Of a DNA stretch of 64,000 bases, positions 7,768-14,197 are shown one piece after another; position 1 is the first letter of the stretch, and each line of letters starts with the position of its first letter. The notes under the pieces are model-generated. The model was not told the DNA's origin, did not search any database, and worked only from the letters and a program-made list of their open reading frames with translations. The DNA is from ZC4RG30 sp049841155. Its GTDB lineage: Bacteria > Pseudomonadota > Gammaproteobacteria > Steroidobacterales > Steroidobacteraceae. Both the position numbers and the translations under genes were made by a program. The DNA is taken from assembly GCA_049841155.1 (NCBI GenBank), contig JASGHI010000003.1, positions 806,001-870,000 of the forward strand. Direction: 5' to 3'.

Positions 7768-8841
7768 TTACAGCAGGACCAGCGGCACCCGCTGGCTCAC
7801 TGCGCACAGCAGCTCCCAGGCGATGGTGCGTGCGGCGGCAGCCGTACGCTCCACCGGGAGCTCCGGCCCCCACAGCACCACCGGATCGCCGGACTTCACC
7901 CCCGTCCCGGTCACGTCCACGGCGATCATGTCCATGGAAACCCGCCCCACCAGCGGCCGAGGGCGCCCATCCACCATCACCGGCGTACCCGAGGGCAGCG
8001 ACCAGGGCAAGCCATCGCCATATCCGGCCGCTACGATGGCAATGCGCGCATCACGCTCGGCCCGCCAGCTGCCGCCATAGCCCACGGTTTCGCCGCGCGG
8101 CACATCGCGCATAGCAATGACGGTGGAGACCAGACGCATGGCAGGCATGAGACCCAGCGACTGGCCATCGCGATCCGCAAACGGCGAAACGCCATACAGC
8201 GCAATGCCTGGACGCACCCAGTCGCCATGGGAATCGGGCCGGGAAAACAGGGCCGCGGAGTTCGCGATGCTCACCTCTTCCGGGCACCCGGCGCGCAGCA
8301 GTGCAAAACGCCGCAGCTGCTCGTCCGTCTGCGTGCTGTCAGGACGGTCGGCGCTGGCCAGGTGCGTGAGCAGCCGCAGCCGGGCCAGCCGCGGCCCCAG
8401 CGCGCGCAGGCGCTGATAAGCCGCCGCGAAAGCCTCGACCCGGAAGCCCAGGCGGTTCATGCCCGTATCGATCTTCAGCCACACCGTATGCAGCCAGGCC
8501 GGATCGGCGGCTTCCAGCAGCGCAATCTGCGCCTCGTCGTGGACCACCAGCTCCAGCTGCTGCCGCGCGGCTTCGGCCAGGGAGGCCGCATCGAACACGC
8601 CCTCGAGCAGCACGATGGGAGAACGGATTCCGGCTCTGCGCAATACCAGCGCCTCTTCCAGCCGTGCCACCGCCAGCGCATCGGCGCCTTCCAGACAGCG
8701 TGCCGTGGAGACCAGTCCATGCCCGTAGGCATTGGCCTTGATCACGGCCAGCACGCGGCGCCCCGGCGCCACAGCGCGGATGCGCGCCAGGTTGCTGCGC
8801 AGCGCCGCGCTGCTCACTTCGGCACGCAGCAGCGAGCTCAC
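7768..8841 (-). CDS. alr: Alanine racemase
   Basis: PLP enzyme that makes D-alanine for peptidoglycan. The 357-residue protein has the PLP lysine in AVIKANAYGHG (K35), the TGMNRLGF motif, the second-base region VGYGGSW and the C-terminal VSMDMIAVDVT. Length is normal. It starts with GTG in a GTGA overlap with the dnaB stop (8838-8841), so it is translationally coupled as the last gene of the rpsF-rpsR-rplI-dnaB-alr unit. Confidence 0.95.
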   Translation of the reverse strand: MSSLLRAEVSSAALRSNLARIRAVAPGRRVLAVIKANAYGHGLVSTARCLEGADALAVARLEEALVLRRAGIRSPIVLLEGVFDAASLAEAARQQLELVVHDEAQIALLEAADPAWLHTVWLKIDTGMNRLGFRVEAFAAAYQRLRALGPRLARLRLLTHLASADRPDSTQTDEQLRRFALLRAGCPEEVSIANSAALFSRPDSHGDWVRPGIALYGVSPFADRDGQSLGLMPAMRLVSTVIAMRDVPRGETVGYGGSWRAERDARIAIVAAGYGDGLPWSLPSGTPVMVDGRPRPLVGRVSMDMIAVDVTGTGVKSGDPVVLWGPELPVERTAAAARTIAWELLCAVSQRVPLVLL

Positions 8842-10208
8842 CGCAGGATGCCCATCCCCTCGGCGTACGCTTCGGGCATGTAGTTCTGGAAACGCGTGAA
8901 CCGCCCCTGGAAGGTCAGCTTGAACTCGCGTGTCTCGCCGTTGCGGTGCTTGGCGAGGTTCACATCCGCCTCGCCTTTGCGCGGGCTGTTCTGGTCGTAG
9001 TACTCCTCGCGGGAGATGAAGAGGATCATGTCTGCATCCTGTTCAATCGCTCCCGATTCGCGAAGATCGGACATCACCGGCTTCTTGCTGTCGCGCTGCT
9101 CCACCGAGCGGTTCAGCTGCGAGAGCGCGATCACCGGGACATCGAGCTCCTTGGCGAGCGCCTTGAGGCCGCGGGAGATCTCCGAGATCTCCGTGGCACG
9201 GTTCTCCTTCGAGCCCGGCACGTGCATGAGCTGCAGGTAGTCCACGACGATGATGTCCAGTCCATGCTGCTCGCGCTTCACACGCCGCGCCCGCGCACGC
9301 AGCTCCGTGGGTGAAAGACCCGACGTCTCGTCGATGCTGATGCGCGCCTCAGCGATCTGGCTGGTGGCGCTGGTGATGCGTACCCAGTCCTCGTCGCTGA
9401 TGCGGCCGGAGCGGATGTCCTGCAGCGGCACGCCGCCCACGGAGGAGAGCATGCGCATCATCAGCTGGTCGGAGGGCATCTCCATGCTGAAGATCAGCGC
9501 CGAACCCTTCACGTTCGGATCCAGCGCCACATTCTCGGCCATGTTGATGGCGAGCGTGCTCTTGCCCATGCCGGGACGGCCCGCAACGATGACGAGATCG
9601 CCGCCCCGCAGGCCGCCGGTGGTGCGGTCGAAATCGACGAACCCGGTGGGCGTGCCGCGCAGCTTGTCGGGATTGCTGTGCCAGTAGTCGATCTTGTCGA
9701 TAAGCTCAGGCAGCATGGCGCGCACCAGTCGCGCGCCATCGCTGCGCCGCGCGCCGCGCTCGGCGATCTCGAACACCCGCTGCTCGGCACGGTTCACCAG
9801 CTCGCGCGCCGAAAGCCCCTCGTCACTGAACACCGACGAGGCAATCTCGCTGCCGGCGCTAATCAGCGCGCGCAGCAACGCGCGCTCGCGCACGATCTGC
9901 GCATAGGCGCGCACATTGGCCGCGGTGGGCGTATCGCGCACCAGCGTGGAAAGATAGGCGAGCCCGCCCGCATCCTGCAGCTGGCCGCGGCGCTCGAGCC
10001 GCTCCGAGACGGTGACGGCATCGATGGGGAGGTGCTCGGCAGCCAGCTCGGTGATGGCACCGAAGATCAGGCGATGGTCGGGACGGTAGAAATCCTCGAC
10101 CCCGACGCTGTCGGCCACCTGGTCCCAGGCCGTGGTGTCGAGCAGCAGCCCGCCGAGCACAGCCTGCTCGGCTTCGACGGAATGGGGGGGAGTGCGCAGC
10201 TGATCCAT
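8838..10208 (-). CDS. dnaB: Replicative DNA helicase DnaB
   Basis: Hexameric 5'-3' helicase that drives the replication fork. The 456-residue protein has the N-terminal primase-binding domain starting at PPHSVEAEQAVLGGLLLD, the RecA-like core with Walker A GRPGMGKSTLAI, IVVDYLQLM (Walker B region) and SRGLKALAKELDVPVIALSQ. No intein is present. The ATG at 10208 fits the family (MDQLRTPPHSVEAEQ); the open frame upstream overlaps rplI in another frame. It lies 88 bases downstream of rplI, separated by a strong hairpin. Confidence 0.97.
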   Translation of the reverse strand: MDQLRTPPHSVEAEQAVLGGLLLDTTAWDQVADSVGVEDFYRPDHRLIFGAITELAAEHLPIDAVTVSERLERRGQLQDAGGLAYLSTLVRDTPTAANVRAYAQIVRERALLRALISAGSEIASSVFSDEGLSARELVNRAEQRVFEIAERGARRSDGARLVRAMLPELIDKIDYWHSNPDKLRGTPTGFVDFDRTTGGLRGGDLVIVAGRPGMGKSTLAINMAENVALDPNVKGSALIFSMEMPSDQLMMRMLSSVGGVPLQDIRSGRISDEDWVRITSATSQIAEARISIDETSGLSPTELRARARRVKREQHGLDIIVVDYLQLMHVPGSKENRATEISEISRGLKALAKELDVPVIALSQLNRSVEQRDSKKPVMSDLRESGAIEQDADMILFISREEYYDQNSPRKGEADVNLAKHRNGETREFKLTFQGRFTRFQNYMPEAYAEGMGILR

Positions 10209-10252
10209 GCCGGGGATTCTGACCCAATGCCCGGTGGCCAGCCAGACGACAG

Positions 10253-10281
10253 CCTGGGGATTTCCTGTGGAAATCCCCAGG
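10253..10281. other. Strong hairpin between rplI and dnaB
   Basis: A perfect 13-bp inverted repeat, CCTGGGGATTTCC / GGAAATCCCCAGG, with a 3-base loop. No T-run follows in the direction of transcription (minus strand). It is therefore more likely an RNA-processing or attenuation element that sets dnaB below the ribosomal genes than a full terminator. Confidence 0.6.
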
Positions 10282-10296
10282 CGCCTTTTCAGTGCT

Positions 10297-10752
10297 TCAG
10301 GCCGACTCTTCGGCGCTGATCGTGATGGGCAGTTCGACGTCGATGTCGGTGTGCAGGTGCACCACCACGACATGCTCGCCGACGGTACGCAGCGGACCGT
10401 TGGGCAGGCGCACCTCGCTGCGCGCGAGCTCCTGCCCGGCAGCCGTTGCCGCCTCGGCAATGTCCGAAGTGCCGATCGAACCGAAGAGCTTGCCTTCGCT
10501 GCCCGCCTTGGCGGTGATCTGCAGACGGAAACCTTCGAACTTCGCCTTGCGGCCCTCGGCACCGGCCAGCGCCTCGCGCTGGGCCTTTTCCAGCTCGGCG
10601 CGGCGCGCCTCGAAACGCTCGACGTTCGCCGGCGTCGCCAGCGTGGCCTTGCCCTTGGGCAGCAGGTAATTGCGGGCATAGCCCGAACGCACCGCCACGC
10701 GGTCGCCCAGGTTGCCTAGGTTCGCGACCCTCTCCAGCAGAATGACGTCCAT
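10297..10752 (-). CDS. rplI: 50S ribosomal protein L9
   Basis: Large-subunit protein at the base of the L1 stalk. The 151 residues show the L9 start MDVILLERVANLGNLGDRV, the GYARNYLLPKGKA signature, the long helix (AELEKAQREALAGAEGRKAK) and the C-terminal domain (KLFGSIGTSDIAEA). It follows rpsR after 11 bases. The ATG at 10752 is clear; the open frame upstream to 11121 is not coding. Confidence 0.97.
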   Translation of the reverse strand: MDVILLERVANLGNLGDRVAVRSGYARNYLLPKGKATLATPANVERFEARRAELEKAQREALAGAEGRKAKFEGFRLQITAKAGSEGKLFGSIGTSDIAEAATAAGQELARSEVRLPNGPLRTVGEHVVVVHLHTDIDVELPITISAEESA

Positions 10753-10763
10753 GATGGCTGACC

Positions 10764-10988
10764 TCAGTGCTGATCGGTGTAGGGCAGCAGCGCGAGGAAG
10801 CGCGCCCGCTTGATGGCCACTGCCAGCTGGCGCTGGAAGAAGCTCTTGGTGCCCGTGATGCGGCTGGGGACGATCTTGCCCGTCTCGGAGATGTACCCCT
10901 TCAACGTGGCCAGATCCTTGTAGTCGATCGACTTCACGCCATCGGCGGTGAAGCGGCAGAATTTCCTGCGGCGGATGAAACGCGACAT
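10764..10988 (-). CDS. rpsR: 30S ribosomal protein S18
   Basis: Small-subunit protein that forms a heterodimer with S6 on the platform. The 74-residue product has CRFTADGVKSIDYKDLATLK, GKIVPSRITGTK and QRQLAVAIKRARFLALLPY, which cover the family signature. It lies 20 bases after rpsF. No priB gene is present between rpsF and rpsR, unlike in E. coli. Confidence 0.97.
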   Translation of the reverse strand: MSRFIRRRKFCRFTADGVKSIDYKDLATLKGYISETGKIVPSRITGTKSFFQRQLAVAIKRARFLALLPYTDQH

Positions 10989-11008
10989 CTGTGATTCTCC
11001 GTTTGCGT

Positions 11009-11401
11009 TCAGCGCATGCCGATGCTGTCGTCATCGTCACCCAGCGGCGACTCGCGATCGCGGCGACGATCGCCGTCCTCGTCCTCACCCCGCGCCATCG
11101 GCGACGGATCGGTGACCGCACCTTCCATGCTCACGACCAGGTGCCGCAGCACCGCATCGCTGAAGCGGAATGCGCCTGTGAGCTCGGCCAGCGTCTTCTG
11201 GTCGGTCTCGATGTTCATCAGCAGGTAGTGCGCCTTGTGGACCTTGGCGATGGGATATGCCAGCTGGCGCCGGCCCCAGTCCTCGACACGGTGCACGGCA
11301 CCGCCGCCGGCGGTCACCATGCCCTTGTAGCGCTCGAGCATGGCCGGAACCTGCTCGCTCTGGTCCGGATGCACCAGGACCACGATCTCGTAATGCCTCA
11401 T
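11009..11401 (-). CDS. rpsF: 30S ribosomal protein S6
   Basis: Small-subunit protein and first gene of the rpsF-rpsR-rplI-dnaB-alr unit. The 130-residue product starts MRHYEIVVLVHPDQSEQV and has RRQLAYPIAKVHKAHYLLMN in the core. The C-terminal tail is acidic (GEDEDGDRRRDRESPLGDDDD), resembling the tail that RimK extends with glutamates in E. coli. A strong AAGGAGAGG Shine-Dalgarno precedes the ATG at 11401; the longer open frame upstream is not coding. Confidence 0.96.
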   Translation of the reverse strand: MRHYEIVVLVHPDQSEQVPAMLERYKGMVTAGGGAVHRVEDWGRRQLAYPIAKVHKAHYLLMNIETDQKTLAELTGAFRFSDAVLRHLVVSMEGAVTDPSPMARGEDEDGDRRRDRESPLGDDDDSIGMR

Positions 11402-11425
11402 GTAGCCTCTCCTTGTGGATGAAAG

Positions 11426-11452
11426 CCACCCGCCGAGGGCTGGGCGGTGTGG
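11426..11452 (-). promoter_or_regulatory. Candidate rpsF leader stem-loop (possible S6:S18 site)
   Basis: On the minus strand CACCGCC and GGCGGGTG can pair with one bulged base around CAGCCCTC, 25-51 bases before the rpsF start. Autoregulatory S6:S18 leader elements are known in this position in other bacteria, but I could not confirm the conserved bulge. Confidence 0.25.
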
Positions 11453-11515
11453 CAAGAAGGGGGCGGAACTCTACCGGACCAGCGGGAGCGCCGCAAGGCG
11501 CCACGCCAGGGAGCT

Positions 11516-11854
11516 TCAGGCTCCGAGCACCCTGCCGATGCGCGCGAGCACGCGGGCGCACAATTCAGCCGTTACGCGCCCCAGCCGCGTGGCATGGGCA
11601 GCTTCTATCGTCGCGATCTTTGCCGGTCGGATCACGGAGGGGACCGGCAGCCCCGCCTCGACAAGGCGCGTGACGGGCAGATCGTCGGGCCAGCCGCGAT
11701 TCTGCGCACTGGTGATCATCACGACCCACAGCAACCCGTGCCGGGCCATCGCCTCAGGCACCGAGACCACCAAAGCTGGCCGGAATTGCCGTACCGGGCG
11801 ATCGGTATAAGGAAAAGGGACCTTGACTACGTCGCCCTGCTCAAAGCTCGCCAT
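11516..11854 (-). CDS. MazF/PemK-like toxin of a type II toxin-antitoxin pair
   Basis: Predicted endoribonuclease toxin of 112 residues. The N-terminus FEQGDVVKVPFPYTDRPVRQ followed by RPALVVS is the typical start of the PemK/MazF fold, and VVMITSAQN matches its second conserved strand. The ATG at 11854 lies inside the last codons of the antitoxin gene (14-base overlap), which suggests coupling; a GTG at 11863 is an alternative. It is inserted between the rpsF operon and ligAB, as often seen for small mobile toxin-antitoxin modules. Confidence 0.82.
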   Translation of the reverse strand: MASFEQGDVVKVPFPYTDRPVRQFRPALVVSVPEAMARHGLLWVVMITSAQNRGWPDDLPVTRLVEAGLPVPSVIRPAKIATIEAAHATRLGRVTAELCARVLARIGRVLGA

Positions 11855-12059
11855 AGGCCTCACGATCCGCCTCGCTGTCCCATTCCTCGAAAGTCAGGAA
11901 CGGATCATCGGCGACGCCGGCCCTGGCGGCACGCGTCAAAACCACCCTGTTTCCCTCGATTCGATACGCCAGCTCATCGCCCTCTTTGAGCCGCAGCGCG
12001 TTGCGGACCGGTTGCGGAATGGTGGTCTGCGCCTTGCTCGTCAGCTTGCTCGTGATCAT
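11841..12059 (-). CDS. MazE/AbrB-type antitoxin
   Basis: Predicted DNA-binding antitoxin of 72 residues. The swapped-hairpin AbrB domain is visible in the first 45 residues (SKLTSKAQTTIPQPVRNAL, then KEGDELAYRIEGNRVVL). The acidic C-terminus (DDPFLTFEEWDSEADREAYG) is the likely toxin-neutralising part. It overlaps the toxin gene by 14 bases and is transcribed first, so it would also repress the pair. Confidence 0.85.
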   Translation of the reverse strand: MITSKLTSKAQTTIPQPVRNALRLKEGDELAYRIEGNRVVLTRAARAGVADDPFLTFEEWDSEADREAYGEL

Positions 12060-12098
12060 TGCATGACGGTAAGGAAATTCCTTTCCGCCGTCAAGAAG

Positions 12099-12944
12099 TC
12101 AGATGAAGGTGTTCTCCAGCACCATCACGCCGGCACCCGTATTGGAGATGGGCGCGTGGTAGTGCTTGTGGATGATCCTGACGTTGTCCTGCAATGCGCC
12201 ACGCATCACCAGCCACATGATGGTCTCGATGCCCTCAGATCCGGCGCGCGCAACCAGCTCGCTGTTGGAGAACTGCGTCATCCACTCGGGGTCGCTGGCG
12301 ATGCGCTCCATGCATTCCAGATCGAAATCCACGTCGATGATGCCGGCGCGCTCGCCCTGCAGCTGATGCGACATGCCGCCGGTGCCGAGGATGACGACCT
12401 TGACGTCATCGGGGTAGGACTCGATGGCCTTGCGCAGCGCCTTGCCGAGCTTCAGGCAGCGCGCCGCAGTGGGCAGCGGGTGCTGCACCGTATTGACGGC
12501 CAGCGGAATGGACCTGAATGGCCAGACCTCGTGCGTGCCATAAAGCGCGCGCAGCGGATTGACGAAGCCGTGATCCACCTTCATCTCCTGGCAGGTGCAG
12601 ATGTCGAACTCCTGCTCCACCAGCTTCTCGGCCAGGTGCCAGGAAAACGGCGCATCTCCCGGGAACGGCGCCAGGGGCTTGAGCGCCCAGCCCTCGTCGG
12701 TGTGGCAGTAGGCATCCGCGCACCCCAGCGCGAAGGTGGGCACCTTGTCGAGGAAGAAATTGAGGCCATGGTCGTTGTAGACCACGATGACCACATCCGG
12801 CCTGTGTTTCCCGAGCCAGGCCGTGGCCGGCTGGTAGCCGTCGAAGAAGCGCTTCCAGTAGGGCTGCTGCTGCAGGCCCTGATCGATGGCATTGCCCACC
12901 GCCGGGATGTGCGAGCTGGTCACACCGCCGATGATCCTAGCCAA
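12099..12944 (-). CDS. ligB: Protocatechuate 4,5-dioxygenase, beta (catalytic) subunit
   Basis: Class III extradiol dioxygenase subunit that opens the ring of protocatechuate (or a related catechol such as gallate) to 4-carboxy-2-hydroxymuconate semialdehyde using Fe(II). In the 281-residue protein His12 (SSHIPAVG), His59 (YNDHGLNF), His193 (GTGGMSHQLQG) and Glu240 (GSEGIETIMW) match, with an offset of two, the Fe(II) ligands His12, His61 and Glu242 and the acid-base His195 of the Sphingomonas enzyme. It overlaps ligA by 8 bases. No other gene of the 4,5-cleavage pathway lies nearby, so the true substrate is not certain. Confidence 0.88.
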   Translation of the reverse strand: MARIIGGVTSSHIPAVGNAIDQGLQQQPYWKRFFDGYQPATAWLGKHRPDVVIVVYNDHGLNFFLDKVPTFALGCADAYCHTDEGWALKPLAPFPGDAPFSWHLAEKLVEQEFDICTCQEMKVDHGFVNPLRALYGTHEVWPFRSIPLAVNTVQHPLPTAARCLKLGKALRKAIESYPDDVKVVILGTGGMSHQLQGERAGIIDVDFDLECMERIASDPEWMTQFSNSELVARAGSEGIETIMWLVMRGALQDNVRIIHKHYHAPISNTGAGVMVLENTFI

Positions 12945-13338
12945 CCCAGTACCCTCCCCGCGCCTTCAGCTTCTCCACCAGGCCATCACTCTTGGCAAGC
13001 AGCTTGTCCTGGAACTCCCGGGTCGTGATGCCCTGGAACGCCGCACCGGCATCCTGCACCGAGACGCCGTTGGGCACGGCCATCTTGGCCATGTAGTAGA
13101 TGTTGGCGCCGGCGCGCAGCATGCCGAGGAAATCCTTCCTGAGGACCAGCTCCTTGTACTGGCCCGCCACGCCGTACTGGTCGCAGTAGGCTGCCGGGTC
13201 GCGGGCAAACTCGTCGCGATTGGCCTGCTCGCAGAACGAATACAGCATCTTGTTCAATGCGTACGCGCCATGCGCATGCCTGCCGTCGAACACATAGGTG
13301 CCGGGGATCGCGTCGTAGTCGTGTTTGGTCCATGCCAT
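12937..13338 (-). CDS. ligA: Protocatechuate 4,5-dioxygenase, alpha subunit
   Basis: Small subunit that caps the LigB active site. The 133 residues show the LigA pattern: DAIPGTYVFDGRHAHGAYAL near the N-terminus, NRDEFARDPAAYCDQYG in the middle and QGITTREFQDKLLAK near the end. It is the first gene of a two-gene ligAB unit. A 7-bp inverted repeat lies 33-54 bases upstream of its ATG and may be its operator. Confidence 0.88.
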   Translation of the reverse strand: MAWTKHDYDAIPGTYVFDGRHAHGAYALNKMLYSFCEQANRDEFARDPAAYCDQYGVAGQYKELVLRKDFLGMLRAGANIYYMAKMAVPNGVSVQDAGAAFQGITTREFQDKLLAKSDGLVEKLKARGGYWVG

Positions 13339-13370
13339 GCGGGTTATTCCCGGCGCCCTCGGGATGGGCC

Positions 13371-13392
13371 GATAGTTGGAATATTAACTATC
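13371..13392. promoter_or_regulatory. Inverted repeat upstream of ligA, candidate operator
   Basis: GATAGTT and AACTATC form a perfect 7-bp inverted repeat around the 8 bases GGAATATT, in an AT-rich patch of an otherwise GC-rich region. It ends 33 bases before the ligA start. The TTAATATT part could be the -10 region. A dimeric regulator such as a LysR, IclR or MarR protein is plausible; no regulator gene is adjacent. Confidence 0.45.
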
Positions 13393-13441
13393 TGAAAGCC
13401 GCCGCCATTGATGCGCGGCAAAACCTGCCCCGTCAGGCAAG

Positions 13442-14197
13442 TCATCCCTGGCGCTGGCGCAAGGCCTCGTAAAGCAGCATGCCGGAGGCCACGGACACGT
13501 TGAGGCTCTCCACTGCGCCCACCTGGGGCAGGCGCACCAGCAGGTCACAGCTGCGGCGGGTCAGATCGCGCAGGCCGTCGCCCTCGCCCCCCATCACCAA
13601 AGCCAGCGGTCCCTTCAGATCCGCTTCCCAGGCCAGCTTTTCGCCCGCCATATCCGCGCCGGCCACCCACAGACCGGCCTCCTTCATCAGCTTCAGCGCG
13701 CGGGCCAGGTTGGTCACTGTGGTAACCGGCGTAGTCTCGGCCGCGCCGGCCGCCACCTTGCGCACCGTGGCATTGACGCTGGCCGCACGATCCCGCGGCA
13801 CCACCACGGTCAGTGCGCCGCAGGCATCGGCGCTGCGCAGACAGGCGCCGAGGTTGTGAGGGTCCTGGACACCGTCCAGCACCAGCACCAGCGGCGGCGT
13901 GGCGCAGCCCTCCAGCGCAGTGAAAAGATCATCCTCGCTCCAGCCGGCAAGCGGCTGCACTTCGGCGACCACGCCCTGATGGGCCATCTCGCCCACCCTG
14001 CCGGCCAGCTGCCGCGCCTCCACGCGCTCCACGCGCACCGCGGCGGCGGTGGCCCGCTGCAGCAGCTCACGGATGCGCTGATCATCGCGTCGGGTATCGA
14101 GCAGCAGCTTCTGCACACGCTCCGGCGAACGCTCCAGCAAGGCCCGCACGGCGTGCAATCCACCCACAGCGACCAGGTTCATGCCACGCGCGTTCAC
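13442..14197 (-). CDS. rlmB: 23S rRNA (guanosine2251-2'-O)-methyltransferase RlmB
   Basis: SPOUT-class enzyme that methylates G2251 in the P loop of 23S rRNA. The 251-residue protein has the N-terminal substrate-binding domain (VGGLHAVRALLERSPERV) and the knotted catalytic domain with VLDGVQDPHNLGACLRSADA, LALVMGGEGDGL and ESLNVSVASGMLLYEAL. The GTG at 14197 overlaps the rnr stop as GTGA; an ATG at 14182 is the alternative start. The pair rnr-rlmB is conserved in gammaproteobacteria. Confidence 0.95.
   Translation of the reverse strand: MNARGMNLVAVGGLHAVRALLERSPERVQKLLLDTRRDDQRIRELLQRATAAAVRVERVEARQLAGRVGEMAHQGVVAEVQPLAGWSEDDLFTALEGCATPPLVLVLDGVQDPHNLGACLRSADACGALTVVVPRDRAASVNATVRKVAAGAAETTPVTTVTNLARALKLMKEAGLWVAGADMAGEKLAWEADLKGPLALVMGGEGDGLRDLTRRSCDLLVRLPQVGAVESLNVSVASGMLLYEALRQRQG

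Noticed and set aside
7756..7770. Terminator between bfr and alr (AGCCGGCT followed by CTTTTTA)
   Set aside because: The palindrome has no room for a loop and is only 8 bases; the T-run alone is weak evidence.
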